From the NCBI RefSeq assembly GCF_009765995.1, contig NZ_LMUI01000008.1, positions 69,292 to 133,291 of the forward strand: a DNA stretch of 64,000 bases, read 5' to 3'. Under the pieces are notes generated by a model. That model was given only the letters and a program-made list of their open reading frames with translations, was not told the DNA's origin and ran no database searches. This document shows positions 51,879 to 61,948 of the stretch, one piece after another; position 1 is the stretch's first letter, and every line of letters starts with the position of its first letter. Both the position numbers and the translations under genes were made by a program. The stretch comes from Methylocapsa sp. S129. Lineage in GTDB: Bacteria; Pseudomonadota; Alphaproteobacteria; Rhizobiales; Beijerinckiaceae.

Positions 51879-52141
51879 GGCCGCGCGCGCATTCGAACAC
51901 GGGCGGGCCGGCGCGGGCGCCGCGCGGGGCCCTTCTCCGTCGAAGCTTGGTCCCGAGGGGTTGCGCGTCCGCTGAGCCAGCGCGGCGCTTTCTGCAAACG
52001 CAGTCACGGAGCCGATGCGGCCGCGCGCGTCCCCAAGTCCGGCGCTGCCGCCAAAGTCCTTGTCCACATAGATGAGGTGGAAGCCGAAGCCCTGGTGGCG
52101 AGCGGCGTCGCAGCTATGGACGTGCGGCGCGCCTTACGCCG

Positions 52142-52450
52142 TCAGGCTCTATCGACACGCTGCATGATTGGAGGGTGAGCGGGCGCGGAGGGCGGCGCAT
52201 CGTTGCGCGCCACGACGACGCCATCATCAGCAGCGGCGGCGCCGCCAACCTCCTCTACCGGCCTCGTTGCGCAAGCGTCATAGCAATTTCGCACATCCGC
52301 GGGGTCGTTATCGAGAAAGAAGAATGCGGCGTCTACCGTCTGCGAATAGCCGTCGGTGGTCCGGGCCTGCATCGCCTTCCATGGCGCGGCCGCAAAGCCG
52401 CCGCAGGCGATAAGGACGAAAACGGCGAATCCAGATGCTGAACGATTCAT
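52142..52450 (-). CDS. Possible small secreted protein
   Basis: 102 residues. A signal-peptide-like start MNRSASGFAVFVLIACGGFAAA, then AFFFLDNDPADVRNCYDACATRP with two cysteines, and a low-complexity Ala/Pro tail. The ribosome-binding site is weak. Reading-frame character is acceptable but no family is recognised. The 263 bp between this gene and the 30-residue peptide show nothing else convincing. Confidence 0.4.
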   Translation of the reverse strand: MNRSASGFAVFVLIACGGFAAAPWKAMQARTTDGYSQTVDAAFFFLDNDPADVRNCYDACATRPVEEVGGAAAADDGVVVARNDAPPSAPAHPPIMQRVDRA

Positions 52451-52531
52451 GTCGCAACTTTCGCCAACGTCATTTTCTTCTCGTCCGCCGCTCTTCGGTT
52501 CAGGATCTGAAAGATTGGATGGGGTCCCGAA

Positions 52532-52804
52532 TCACGCCGGGGCTGTGGACGTCGTCCTCGCCCACGAGAGAATCTCCGTCAGCGACACGGTTTTTACGGC
52601 TAGCTCCTCGCGCGCATAAATGACCTGGGCTGGCGCTGTCGTAGCCACGCGCCTGACTTCAACGCGCTTGCACGATCCCATATGGGCTTTCGCGATCTTG
52701 GCCGCTTCATCGGCGTTGTCGGCCTGAATCGTCGCTGTTCTGACCGACCGAACCGCCTTGTCGACGCCGTCGAAGCAATCCGCGCGCCATTTAAATCTGG
52801 CCAT
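52532..52804 (-). CDS. Conserved-looking small protein, function unknown
   Basis: 90 residues: MARFKWRADCFDGVDKAVRSVRTATIQADNADEAAKIAKAHMGSCKRVEVRRVATTAPAQVIYAREELAVKTVSL. Predicted alpha/beta, cytoplasmic; the ADNADEAAKIAKAHMG segment resembles those small rhizobial proteins with a strand-helix repeat. GGGGGA stands 5 bp before the ATG. No known domain. Confidence 0.6.
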   Translation of the reverse strand: MARFKWRADCFDGVDKAVRSVRTATIQADNADEAAKIAKAHMGSCKRVEVRRVATTAPAQVIYAREELAVKTVSLTEILSWARTTSTAPA

Positions 52805-53021
52805 CAAATCCCCCGCTTGAATTCAGCCGTAAAATTCCTTGCAGGGGGAACGCATTCCCGCGCGGAAAGTTCCTTCCGGTTGTCTTCGATTCAAATGTTG
52901 ATGACGTCGCGCTCATCATAAGGCTTCCCCCAGCGCGGCGATCACGGACGGTGAGCTCCTGCGCGCGCTATAAGCTGCACAGCGCGAATGTGTTGGAGCC
53001 GCCGCGGCGGAGAACAAATCA

Positions 53022-53414
53022 ATGATCGACCACGTGTCCATTGCTGTTCGCGATCTGGCGGCGAGCGCCGACGTCTATGAACGCCTCCTGGCGCCGCTCG
53101 GCCTCATCCGTCTGGTCGAGCGTCCCGGCGCGGTCGGTTTTGGCAAGCGTTATCCCGAATTTTGGCTTAACCATCGTCCGCGCCAGGCGCCCGCGCCGCC
53201 GGACGCTGGCGCTCACGTGTGCCTGCGTGCGCCCGACGAACAGGCCGTGCGGACCTTCCACGCAGCGGCGTTGGCGGCCGGATGCAAGGACGCTGGCGCG
53301 CCCGGCCCGCGCCAGGGGGCGATGACGATTTATTTCGGCGCCTTCGTTTTCGACCTGGATGGCAACAAGGTGGAGGCGGTCAGCTTTCCACGCGACGCCG
53401 CCCAAAGGTCTTGA
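53022..53414 (+). CDS. VOC (glyoxalase/dioxygenase superfamily) protein
   Basis: 130 residues: MIDHVSIAVRDLAASADVYERLLAPLGLIRLVE and a second half with HVCLRAPDEQAVRTFHAAALAAG and YFGAFVFDLDGNKVEAVSF. Metal ligand candidates are His4 and the late Glu (KVEAV), as in single-module VOC proteins that dimerise. Function unknown. Single gene. Confidence 0.88.
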   Translation: MIDHVSIAVRDLAASADVYERLLAPLGLIRLVERPGAVGFGKRYPEFWLNHRPRQAPAPPDAGAHVCLRAPDEQAVRTFHAAALAAGCKDAGAPGPRQGAMTIYFGAFVFDLDGNKVEAVSFPRDAAQRS

Positions 53415-53526
53415 AATACGAACAACTGCCGTGGTTATGCGTTCGGCCTCAATTTGCGCCTGGCGCCATGAGCGAAATCGACGATCCGCGCGATCCGCCA
53501 AAAAGGAAATTCAAAAACGACGGCCG

Positions 53527-55812
53527 TCACCCGCCGATATTGAAGCTCGCCAGCGCCGCCATATTGACGATGTCGGAATCCTTGGCGCCGAGCGCCACGA
53601 TCTGCACCGGCCGCTCCAGCCCTACGATCAGCGGGCCGATCACCGTCGCGCCGCCCAGCTCCTGCAGCATCTTGGTCGAGATCGAGGCGGAGTGGAACGC
53701 GGGCATGATGAGGACATTGGCGGTGTCGGTCAGGCGGCAGAACGGGTAGGAGGCCATCGTCTCTTTGTTGAGGGCGACATCGGCGGCCATCTCGCCGTCA
53801 TATTCGAAATCGACGCGCTGGGCGTCGAGAATGCGCACCGCCTCCTGCACGCGCTGCGTACGCTCGCCCGGCGGATGGCCGAAGCTTGAAAAGGCGAGCA
53901 TGGCGACGCGCGGCTCATAGCCGAGCCGCCGGGCGACGCCCGCCGCCTCGATCGCGATCTGCGCGAGATCCTCAGCGTCGGGCATTTCCATGATCGCGGT
54001 GTCGGCGACCACGATCGGACGCCCGCGCGCCAGCACCAGCGAGACGCCGATCACCCTATGGCCAGGCTTATGATCGATGACGCGGCGCACTTCTTCGAGC
54101 GCGATCGAGAAATTGCGCGTGACGCCGGTCACCATCGCGTCGGCGTCGCCTTGCGCGACCATCGCGGCGGCGAAATAATTGCGGTCCTGATTGATCAGGC
54201 GCTGGCAATCGCGAAACAGGAAGCCGCGCCGCTGCAGGCGCTCATAGAGGAATTGGGCGTAAACGGAATTGCGCGAGGAGAGCCGCGCATTGTGAATCTC
54301 GATGCCTTTTTCGGCGAGATCGAGGCCGGCGTTGGTGGCCGCCAGCCGCACACGGTCCTCGCGTCCGACCAGAATGGCTGAGCCCAGCCCCTGGTTGACG
54401 AAGGAATAGGCGGCGCGAATAACCTGCTCTTCCTCGCCTTCGGCAAAGACCACGCGTTTGGGATAGCGGCGCACGCGCTCGATGATGCGTTGCAGGGCGC
54501 CGGCGATCGGATCGCGCCGCGCCGACAGCGCCGCCTTATAGGCGATCATGTCGGCGATCGGCCTGCGCGCGACGCCCGAATCCATCGCCGCCTTGGCGAC
54601 GGCGGCCGGGATGACGGTGATGAGGCGGGGGTCGAAGGGAACGGGGATGATGTAATCGCGGCCGAAACGCGGCCGCGCGCCCTGATAGGCGGCGGCGACC
54701 TCATCGGGCACGTCCTCGCGCGCCAGATCGGCCAGGGCATGGGTGGCCGCGATTTTCATTTCCATATTGATCGTCTTGGCGCGCACATCGAGCGCGCCGC
54801 GGAAGATATAGGGAAAGCCGAGGACATTATTGACCTGGTTGGGATAGTCGGACCGGCCAGTGGCGATGATGACGTCGTCGCGCACTTTCATCGCGTCTTC
54901 GGGCGTAATCTCAGGGTCGGGATTGGCCATCGCGAAAATGATCGGATGGGGCGCCATCGACCTGACCATTTCCTCGGTCAAGGCGCCCTTGGCCGACAGG
55001 CCGAAGAAAATATCGGCGCCAGCCATCGCTTCTTCGAGCGTGCGCAGATCGGTGTCGACGGCATGGGCCGACTTCCATTGGTTCATGCCCTCCTGCCGGC
55101 CGCGCCAGACCACGCCCTTGGTGTCGCAAAGCAAGACGTTGTTCGGCTCGAAGCCGATCGCCTTGATGAGGTCGAGGCAGGCGATGCCCGCCGCGCCCGC
55201 GCCGTTGCAGACAAGCCGTGTGGTCTTGATGTCGCGGCCGGTGAGCAGAATCGCGTTGATCATGCCGGCGGCGGCGATGATCGCAGTGCCGTGCTGATCG
55301 TCGTGGAAGACAGGAATGTCCATCAATTCGCGCAGGCGCTCCTCGATGATGAAACATTCGGGCGCCTTGATGTCTTCGAGGTTGATGCCGCCGAACGAGG
55401 GGCCGAGATAGCGCACGCTGTTGATGAATTGCTCGGGGTCTTCGGTATCCACCTCCAGATCGATGGAATCGATGTCGGCGAAGCGCTTGAACAAAACCGC
55501 CTTGCCTTCCATCACGGGTTTGGCGGCGAGCGGGCCAAGATTGCCCAGGCCCAGGATCGCGGTGCCATTGGTGATGACGGCGACCATATTGCCGCGCGTG
55601 GTGTAATCGAAGACGGTCGAGGGATCGGCATGGATCGCCTTGACCGGCACTGCGACGCCCGGGGAATAGGCGAGCGACAGATCGCGCTGCGTCGCCATCG
55701 GCTTGGTCGGCATGATCTCGAGCTTGCCCGGCCGTCCGCGCGAATGGAACAGCAGCGCTTCCTGATCGGTGATCGAGGGGCGCTTCGAGCGGCCTCCCGG
55801 TTCGTTGGCCAT
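53527..55812 (-). CDS. maeB: NADP-dependent malic enzyme with C-terminal phosphotransacetylase-like domain
   Basis: 761 residues. Malic enzyme part (1 to about 430): [114 protein letters not shown]-like part (about 440-761): [40 protein letters not shown], and [33 protein letters not shown]. Converts malate to pyruvate, CO2 and NADPH; the tail is regulatory (acetyl-CoA sensing in E. coli MaeB) rather than a working PTA. Single gene. Confidence 0.97.
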   Translation of the reverse strand: MANEPGGRSKRPSITDQEALLFHSRGRPGKLEIMPTKPMATQRDLSLAYSPGVAVPVKAIHADPSTVFDYTTRGNMVAVITNGTAILGLGNLGPLAAKPVMEGKAVLFKRFADIDSIDLEVDTEDPEQFINSVRYLGPSFGGINLEDIKAPECFIIEERLRELMDIPVFHDDQHGTAIIAAAGMINAILLTGRDIKTTRLVCNGAGAAGIACLDLIKAIGFEPNNVLLCDTKGVVWRGRQEGMNQWKSAHAVDTDLRTLEEAMAGADIFFGLSAKGALTEEMVRSMAPHPIIFAMANPDPEITPEDAMKVRDDVIIATGRSDYPNQVNNVLGFPYIFRGALDVRAKTINMEMKIAATHALADLAREDVPDEVAAAYQGARPRFGRDYIIPVPFDPRLITVIPAAVAKAAMDSGVARRPIADMIAYKAALSARRDPIAGALQRIIERVRRYPKRVVFAEGEEEQVIRAAYSFVNQGLGSAILVGREDRVRLAATNAGLDLAEKGIEIHNARLSSRNSVYAQFLYERLQRRGFLFRDCQRLINQDRNYFAAAMVAQGDADAMVTGVTRNFSIALEEVRRVIDHKPGHRVIGVSLVLARGRPIVVADTAIMEMPDAEDLAQIAIEAAGVARRLGYEPRVAMLAFSSFGHPPGERTQRVQEAVRILDAQRVDFEYDGEMAADVALNKETMASYPFCRLTDTANVLIMPAFHSASISTKMLQELGGATVIGPLIVGLERPVQIVALGAKDSDIVNMAALASFNIGG

Positions 55813-55896
55813 GGCAATTCCTCATCTGGACGCCGCGCGCGAAGCGGCAGGCGAAGCGAACGATTCTCTAGACCTCGGGCGATTTCCTCGCCGTTC

Positions 55897-57015
55897 CTAC
55901 GCCTCGCCCCAGACTTCGCGGGCGACTTCGACGGTGCGGGCGAGCTTTTTCCATTCGTCCGCTTCGGTCAGATCATTGCCGTGCGATGTCGACGAAAAGC
56001 CGCATTGATGGCTAAGGCAGCATTGTTCGAGCGGCACATAGCGGGCCGCCTCGTCGATGCGCTTCTTCAGCGCGTCCTTCGATTCGACGGCCGCGCTCTT
56101 GGAGCTCATGATCCCCAGCACGATCATCTTGCCCTTGGGCGTGAAGCGGAGCGGCGCGAAATCGCCGGAGCGCTCGTCGTCATATTCAAGGAAGAAGCCG
56201 TCGATCGCCATTTCATTGAGCAGGATTTCGGCGACCGGCTCATAGCCGCCCTGCGCGACCCAGGCGCTCTTGAAATTGCCACGGCAAAGATGGACGGAGA
56301 CGGTCATGTCCTTGGGACGGTCGCGAATCGAATCATTGATCAGCCGGCAATAGAGTCGCGTCAGATCGTCGGGATCGTCGCCGCGGGCCTTTGTCGATTC
56401 GCGGATCGCCGGGTCGCAGAGATAGGCCAGATTGGTGTCGTCGAATTGCAGATAGCGGCAGCCGCGCGCCGCGAGATCGGCGATTTCGGCGCGATAGGCG
56501 GCGGTCAGATCGTCGTAGAAACTTTCGAGATCGGGATAGATCGCCTTGCTGATCGCCTGGCGACCGCCGCGAAAATGCAGCATCGAAGGGGCCGGAATGC
56601 ATACTTTCGGCGTCTGCTTGGTCTGCGATTTGAGAAAGTCGAAATCGGCGCCCTGAATGGGCTTTGTGTGGCGGACGAGGCCTTCGACATGCATGGTCGG
56701 CGGCTTGAAGCCGACCTCGCTGCCATCATCTTTGCGGAATTTGGCGACGAATTCGCCATAGGAGACCGAAACGCCGGCCAGCTTCTCAAGAAAATCGACA
56801 TGGAAGTAAGTGCGGCGGAATTCGCCGTCGGTAATGCCGCGTAAGCCGACATTTTCCTGGGCGCGCACCACTTCGACGATGCATTCGTCCTCGACCGCCC
56901 GCAGAGCTTCGGGCTCAATTTTCCCGGCAAAGAAGGCTTCGCGCGCGACGGCGAGGCGCTGCGGGCGCAAATAGCTGCCGACATGATCGGCGCGAAATGG
57001 CGGTCGGTCGACCAT
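55897..57015 (-). CDS. Cobalamin-independent methionine synthase-like protein (MetE C-terminal domain type, YxjG-like)
   Basis: 372 residues from the ATG at 57015 (GGGAGGG 4 bp upstream). Zinc ligands of the MetE catalytic domain can be placed at His242 and Cys244 (VHLCRGN), Glu277 (FFLEYDD) and Cys338 (SHQCGFSS). It lacks the N-terminal half of full-length MetE, as in the YxjG/YxjH and core-MetE groups, so the methyl donor may not be the usual folate. It faces cobalamin-dependent metH across a 318-bp gap, suggesting shared control of methionine supply. TTGACA on the minus strand (57175-57170) is a possible -35. Confidence 0.9.
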   Translation of the reverse strand: MVDRPPFRADHVGSYLRPQRLAVAREAFFAGKIEPEALRAVEDECIVEVVRAQENVGLRGITDGEFRRTYFHVDFLEKLAGVSVSYGEFVAKFRKDDGSEVGFKPPTMHVEGLVRHTKPIQGADFDFLKSQTKQTPKVCIPAPSMLHFRGGRQAISKAIYPDLESFYDDLTAAYRAEIADLAARGCRYLQFDDTNLAYLCDPAIRESTKARGDDPDDLTRLYCRLINDSIRDRPKDMTVSVHLCRGNFKSAWVAQGGYEPVAEILLNEMAIDGFFLEYDDERSGDFAPLRFTPKGKMIVLGIMSSKSAAVESKDALKKRIDEAARYVPLEQCCLSHQCGFSSTSHGNDLTEADEWKKLARTVEVAREVWGEA

Positions 57016-57258
57016 AATTCCCTCCCTGATTTCTAGCGACGCATTTCTAGAGTAAGGCGGGCGTTTGGCAACCTGTCGCGGTGTCACATGCGCGACGACG
57101 GAAGCGAAGGCCGGACAATAGCGCTGACCATTTGCCTTTTTGAAAACACAAAATTAGCGGATTCTGTTTTGTCAAATATCGCCGACTCTTAGGCCGCGAT
57201 CCCAAACATCGGCTACGGGCCGTGCCGCGAGATTCGCGCCCATCCGCCCGGCGCGCCC

Positions 57259-57287
57259 TTGCTATCATATAAAGACATCTTTATGTT
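57259..57287 (+). promoter_or_regulatory. metH promoter overlapped by a 16-bp palindrome (SahR/ArsR-type operator candidate)
   Basis: TTGCTA (57259-57264), 17 bp, TATGTT (57282-57287). The perfect palindrome ATAAAGA-CA-TCTTTAT (57269-57284) fills the spacer and overlaps the -10, so its binder would repress. From memory, SahR, the ArsR-family S-adenosylhomocysteine sensor of proteobacteria, uses ATAAAGATATCTTTAT-like sites at methionine-cycle genes; the match is close but I could not search. Confidence 0.65.
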
Positions 57288-57333
57288 ATTATATCAGCAG
57301 TAAATCTGTGTGAGCGAGCTTTCGAGGGCGTGA

Positions 57334-60300
57334 ATGACGACGGGTTTGGACTCTCTATTCGACGCGGCTCCCGGACCGGCCGATAGCGCTGAGGCGCTCG
57401 TCGCCGCGGCGCGCGAGCGGATTCTGATCCTCGACGGCGCGATGGGCACCCAGATCCAGGGGCTCGGCTTTAACGAGAACCATTTTCGCGGCGAGCGTTT
57501 TGGCGCCTGCGAATGCCATTTGCAGGGCAATAATGATCTTCTGACCCTCACCCAGCCGCAGGCGATCGAGGACATCCACTTCGCCTATGCGATGGCCGGC
57601 GCCGACATTCTGGAGACCAACACGTTCTCCTCGACCTCGATCGCCCAGGCCGATTACGGCATGGAATCGGTCGTCTATGATCTCAATCGCGACGGCGCAC
57701 GCCTTGCCCGCCGCGCCGCGCTGCGGGCCCAGCAGATCGACGGGCGCCGGCGTTTTGTCGCGGGCGCGCTGGGGCCGACCAACCGCACCGCGTCCATGTC
57801 GCCCGACGTCAACAATCCCGGTTTTCGCGCGGTCTCGTTCGATGACCTGAAAAAAGCCTACGCCGAGCAGCTCAACGGCCTGATCGACGGCGGCGCCGAC
57901 ATCATTCTCATCGAGACGATCTTCGACACGCTCAACGCCAAGGCGGCGATCTTCGCCTGCGAGGAGATTTTCGCGGCGCGCAACATCCGCCTGCCGGTGA
58001 TGATATCGGGCACGATTACGGACCTCTCCGGCCGCACGCTTTCGGGCCAGACGCCGACTGCGTTCTGGCATTCGGTCCGGCACGCCCGCCCCTTCACGAT
58101 CGGCCTCAATTGCGCGCTCGGCGCCGCCGCCATGCGCGACCATATGGCCGAAATCGCCGCCGTCGCCGACACTTTCACCTGCGCTTATCCCAACGCCGGC
58201 CTGCCCAATGAATTCGGCCTCTATGACGAGAGCCCGGAGGCGATGGCCGCCCAGATCGGCGGCTTTGCGCGCGAGGGCCTCGTCAATATCGTCGGCGGCT
58301 GCTGCGGCTCGACGCCCGAACATATCAAGGCGATCGCCGAGGCCGTGCGCGGCGTCGCGCCGCGCGTCCTTCCGACCATCGCGCCATTGATGCGCCTGTC
58401 GGGCCTCGAGCCCTTCACGCTCACCGCCGACATCCCCTTCGTCAATATCGGCGAGCGCACCAATGTCACGGGCTCGGCAAGGTTCCGCAAACTGATCACC
58501 GCGGGCGATTACGCCGGCGCGCTCGCGGTGGCGCGCGACCAGGTCGCCAATGGCGCGCAGATCCTCGACATCAATATGGACGAGGGTCTGATCGATTCGG
58601 AACGCGCGATGGTCGAGTTCCTCAATCTCATCGCCGCCGAGCCCGATATCGCGCGCGTGCCCGTGATGATCGATTCGTCGAAATTCTCGATCATCGAAGC
58701 GGGCCTCAAATGCGTGCAGGGCAAGCCGCTCGTCAATTCCATCTCGATGAAGGAAGGCGAGGAGGCGTTCCTGCGCGCCGCCCGCCTCGTGCGCGCCTAT
58801 GGCGCGGCGGTCGTCGTGATGGCCTTCGACGAACAGGGCCAGGCCGACACGTTCGAGCGCAAAGTGAGCATATGCACGCGCGCCTATAAGCTGCTCACCG
58901 AGCAAGCCGGTTTCCCGCCCGAAGACATCGTTTTCGACCCGAACGTCTTCGCCATCGCCACCGGCATCGAGGAGCATAATGGCTATGGCGTCGCCTTCAT
59001 CGAGGCGACGCGGGAAATTCGCCAGACCCTGCCGCACGCTCATATCTCCGGCGGCGTCTCCAATCTGTCCTTCTCGTTTCGCGGCAACGAGCCGGTGCGC
59101 GAAGCCATGCACGCCGTGTTCCTCTATCACGCGATCCAGGCCGGCATGGATATGGGCATCGTCAACGCCGGCCAGCTCGCCGTCTATGAATCGATCGATC
59201 CGGAGCTGCGCGAGGCCTGCGAGGATGTCGTGCTCAACCGCCGCGACGACGGCACCGAGCGCCTGCTCGCGCTCGCCGAGCGCTATCGCGGCGGCGCCGG
59301 CAAGGAAGCCAAGGCGCAGGATCTGAGCTGGCGCGAACAGCCGGTCGACAAGCGCATCGCCCATGCCCTCGTCAACGGAATCACCGATTATATCGACGCC
59401 GACACCGAAGAGGCGCGCCTTGTCGCCGACCGCCCGCTGCATGTGATCGAAGGCCCGCTGATGGCCGGCATGAATATTGTCGGCGATCTCTTTGGCGCGG
59501 GCAAAATGTTCCTGCCGCAGGTCGTCAAATCCGCGCGCGTGATGAAACAGGCCGTCGCGCTGCTGCTGCCCTATATGGAGGCGGAGAAGAAGGCGAACGG
59601 CGGCGAGGGCCGCCAGAGCGCCGGCAAGATCTTGATGGCGACCGTCAAGGGCGACGTCCATGATATCGGCAAGAACATTGTCGGCGTCGTGCTCGCCTGC
59701 AACAATTACGAGATCATCGATCTGGGCGTGATGACGCCCGCCGCGAAAATATTGCAGGTCGCGCGCGAGCAAAAAGTCGACATCATCGGCCTCTCCGGCC
59801 TGATCACGCCTTCCCTTGACGAAATGGCGCATGTCGCGGCCGAGATGGAGCGCGAGGGTTTCGACATTCCGCTGCTGATCGGCGGCGCGACCACCAGTCG
59901 CGTCCATACGGCGGTCAAAATCCATCCGCGCTATGGCAGAGGCCAGACCGTCTATGTCAATGACGCGAGCCGCGCCGTCGGCGTCGTCTCCAGCCTGCTG
60001 TCGCCCGAAGCCAATGCGCCCTACGTCGCGTCGGTGCGCGCCGAATATGCGAAGGTCGCCGACGCGCATGCGCGCAGCGAGGCGGACAAGCAGCGCCTGC
60101 CGCTCGCCAAAGCGCGCGCCAATGCGCATAAGGCCGATTGGGCTTCCTATGCGCCAACCGTTCCAAGCTTCCTCGGAACGCGCGTGTTCGAGACTTACGA
60201 TCTCGCCGAACTCGCTAGGTACATCGACTGGACGCCGTTCTTCCAGACCTGGGAATTGAAGGGCCGCTATCCCGCCATTCTCGAAGACGAGAAACAGGGC

Positions 60301-61098
60301 GCCGCCGCGCGGCAACTCTTCGAAGACGCGCAGGCGATGCTGAAGAAGATCATCGCCGAGAAATGGTTCGCGCCCAAGGCGGTGATCGGCTTCTGGCCGG
60401 CGGGCGCCGTCGGCGACGACATCCGCCTGTTCACAGACAAGAAGCGCGGCAAAGAACTCGCGACCTTCTTCACGCTCCGCCAGCAACTCAGCAAACGCGA
60501 CGGACGGCCCAATGTCGCGCTATCCGATTTCGTCGCGCCCGTCGACAGCGGCAAGGGCGATTACATCGGCGCCTTCGTCGTCACCGCCGGCATCGAGGAA
60601 GAGGCGATCGCCCATCGCTTCGCATTGGCCAATGACGATTATTCCTCGATCCTCGTCAAGGCGCTCGCCGATCGTTTCGCCGAAGCCTTCGCCGAGGCGA
60701 TGCACGCTCGCGTGCGCCGCGAATTCTGGGCCTACGCGCCCGCAGAGAGCTTTTCGCCTAGCGAACTGCACGAGGAGCCCTATCGCGGCATCCGCCCCGC
60801 GCCCGGCTATCCCGCCCAGCCCGATCATACGGAGAAAGCGACTCTCTTCGCTCTGCTCGACGCGGAGGCGAAGATCGGCGTGAAACTCACCGAAAGCTTC
60901 GCCATGTGGCCCGGCTCGTCGGTGTCCGGCCTCTACATCGCCCATCCCGATTCCTATTATTTCGGCGTCGCCAAAGTCGAGCGCGACCAGGTCGAGGACT
61001 ATGCCGCGCGCAAAGACATGCCCGTCCGGGAAGTCGAACGTTGGCTCGGCCCGATCCTCAATTATGTGCCCGCCCCCTTCGCCGAGGCGGCGGAGTAA
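57334..61098 (+). CDS. metH: Cobalamin-dependent methionine synthase
   Basis: 1254 residues, full length. Homocysteine/zinc domain 25-345 with [11 protein letters not shown] (zinc cysteines about 321-323) and the upstream NCALGA Cys; pterin domain about 365-630 ([41 protein letters not shown]); cap about 660-760; B12 domain with [11 protein letters not shown] (His about 775 ligates cobalt) and [30 protein letters not shown]-binding reactivation domain with [12 protein letters not shown] (about 1153). Transfers methyl from methyl-THF to homocysteine. GAGGG stands before the ATG. Confidence 0.98.
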   Translation: MTTGLDSLFDAAPGPADSAEALVAAARERILILDGAMGTQIQGLGFNENHFRGERFGACECHLQGNNDLLTLTQPQAIEDIHFAYAMAGADILETNTFSSTSIAQADYGMESVVYDLNRDGARLARRAALRAQQIDGRRRFVAGALGPTNRTASMSPDVNNPGFRAVSFDDLKKAYAEQLNGLIDGGADIILIETIFDTLNAKAAIFACEEIFAARNIRLPVMISGTITDLSGRTLSGQTPTAFWHSVRHARPFTIGLNCALGAAAMRDHMAEIAAVADTFTCAYPNAGLPNEFGLYDESPEAMAAQIGGFAREGLVNIVGGCCGSTPEHIKAIAEAVRGVAPRVLPTIAPLMRLSGLEPFTLTADIPFVNIGERTNVTGSARFRKLITAGDYAGALAVARDQVANGAQILDINMDEGLIDSERAMVEFLNLIAAEPDIARVPVMIDSSKFSIIEAGLKCVQGKPLVNSISMKEGEEAFLRAARLVRAYGAAVVVMAFDEQGQADTFERKVSICTRAYKLLTEQAGFPPEDIVFDPNVFAIATGIEEHNGYGVAFIEATREIRQTLPHAHISGGVSNLSFSFRGNEPVREAMHAVFLYHAIQAGMDMGIVNAGQLAVYESIDPELREACEDVVLNRRDDGTERLLALAERYRGGAGKEAKAQDLSWREQPVDKRIAHALVNGITDYIDADTEEARLVADRPLHVIEGPLMAGMNIVGDLFGAGKMFLPQVVKSARVMKQAVALLLPYMEAEKKANGGEGRQSAGKILMATVKGDVHDIGKNIVGVVLACNNYEIIDLGVMTPAAKILQVAREQKVDIIGLSGLITPSLDEMAHVAAEMEREGFDIPLLIGGATTSRVHTAVKIHPRYGRGQTVYVNDASRAVGVVSSLLSPEANAPYVASVRAEYAKVADAHARSEADKQRLPLAKARANAHKADWASYAPTVPSFLGTRVFETYDLAELARYIDWTPFFQTWELKGRYPAILEDEKQGAAARQLFEDAQAMLKKIIAEKWFAPKAVIGFWPAGAVGDDIRLFTDKKRGKELATFFTLRQQLSKRDGRPNVALSDFVAPVDSGKGDYIGAFVVTAGIEEEAIAHRFALANDDYSSILVKALADRFAEAFAEAMHARVRREFWAYAPAESFSPSELHEEPYRGIRPAPGYPAQPDHTEKATLFALLDAEAKIGVKLTESFAMWPGSSVSGLYIAHPDSYYFGVAKVERDQVEDYAARKDMPVREVERWLGPILNYVPAPFAEAAE

Positions 61099-61105
61099 AG
61101 TGTCT

Positions 61106-61160
61106 TCCTTCCCCCCTCGCGGGGGAAGGTGGCCGGCGGAGCCGGCCGGATGAGGGGGCG
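61106..61160. repeat. REP-like element after metH
   Basis: CTTCCTTCCCCCCTCGCGGGGGAAG stem, then GGCCGGCGGAGCCGGCC stem, then GGATGAGGGGGCGG. It matches one half of the 132-bp element at 8805. No T-tract, so a stabiliser or attenuator rather than a standard terminator. Confidence 0.75.
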
Positions 61161-61242
61161 GCACAGACGGTGCAGGATGAGGACGTGTGGCGCCACAAGA
61201 TCTGTGCTCACGCTTAGCTCACGAACCGGACCTGGAGCGCCT

Positions 61243-61268
61243 GCCGCGCTCAACGAGCGCGGCTACAG
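61243..61268. repeat. Single half-unit of the GTAGCCGCG hairpin repeat
   Basis: GCCGCGCTCAACGAGCGCGGC followed by TACA; identical over this core to the second stem of the tandem repeat at 63003. About 115 bp upstream of the isochorismatase gene. The bases at 61188-61200 also hold TGTGGCGCCACA. Confidence 0.7.
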
Positions 61269-61381
61269 AGCCTATGGCGCGATTTGTCCGCTGTTGGTCC
61301 CGATCGGGCGTTTCGGAAACGGCCCTATAGGCTAACATGGCTCTCATGCGCTATCGTCCACCGCGCGATGGGAGACATGAA

Positions 61382-61948
61382 ATGTCCGCTTCCGACACCG
61401 TACTGCTTGTCATCGACGCGCAGGAATCCTTCCGCCATCGGCCCTATTACGAGGATTCCGGCGTCGCGGCCTTCGCCGAACGTCTCCAGGCGCTGGTCGA
61501 CGGCGCCAAAGCCGCGGGCATCCCGGTCGTCCAGATCTTCCATGTCGAAGACGCCGGCGTCTTCGCCGAAAGCTCGGGCTATGTGACGACGCTGGCGCCG
61601 CTCGTCATCGCGCCCGACGCCGTCTTCCGCAAGCGCCGCCACAGCGCGCTGGTGGGTAGCGGGCTCGACGTCTGGCTGACGGAGCACGGCGTCCGCCGCC
61701 TCATCGTCTCCGGCATCCGCACCGAGCAATGCTGCGAGACGACGACGCGTCACGCTTCCGATCTCGGCTATGCCGTCGATTACGTCGGCGAGGCGACGTT
61801 GACCTTCCCGATGAAAGACGCCGCGGGCCGTCAATGGAGCGCCAGCGAGATCCTGGCGCGCACCGAACTGGTGCTCGCCGGCCGCTTCGCGCGCATCGCG
61901 ACGGTCGAAGAGGCGCTCGCCTCGCCGGGCGCGAAGCTTGCCGCATGA
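61382..61948 (+). CDS. Isochorismatase family hydrolase
   Basis: 188 residues from the ATG at 61382 (GGGAGA 6 bp upstream). Catalytic triad elements: Asp12 (LLVIDAQESF), Lys in VFRKRRHSAL and Cys in GIRTEQCCETTTRHASDLGYAV. Hydrolyses a small amide or vinyl ether; not specifically isochorismate. Coupled (ATGA overlap) to a GlxA-type regulator gene, so it is likely an amidase or nicotinamidase-like enzyme controlled with it. Confidence 0.9.
   Translation: MSASDTVLLVIDAQESFRHRPYYEDSGVAAFAERLQALVDGAKAAGIPVVQIFHVEDAGVFAESSGYVTTLAPLVIAPDAVFRKRRHSALVGSGLDVWLTEHGVRRLIVSGIRTEQCCETTTRHASDLGYAVDYVGEATLTFPMKDAAGRQWSASEILARTELVLAGRFARIATVEEALASPGAKLAA

Noticed and set aside
51711-52067. Minus-strand 118-codon frame opposite the 30-residue peptide
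   Set aside because: Runs through the Crp-type promoter region and the peptide gene, no start signal, low-complexity Arg/Ala/Pro content.
54490-56844. Open frame of 784 codons on the plus strand
   Set aside because: It lies antisense to the malic enzyme and MetE-type genes, in register with their codon structure; composition is rich in Arg, His and Gly with no domain. A GC-rich shadow frame.
57016-57258. Cobalamin or SAM riboswitch in the leader of the MetE-type gene
   Set aside because: I looked for the B12 box and for the SAM-II core and could not find them; only a possible TTGACA and short A/T-rich repeats are present.
57355-60486. Open frame of 1043 codons on the minus strand
   Set aside because: Antisense shadow of metH; the plus-strand protein has every catalytic motif of the family and the minus frame has none.
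61186-61200. TGTGGCGCCACA upstream of the isochorismatase gene as a third Crp site
   Set aside because: The half sites match but the 4-bp spacer is missing, so a dimer could not bind in the same way, and no -10 element lies at the expected distance.
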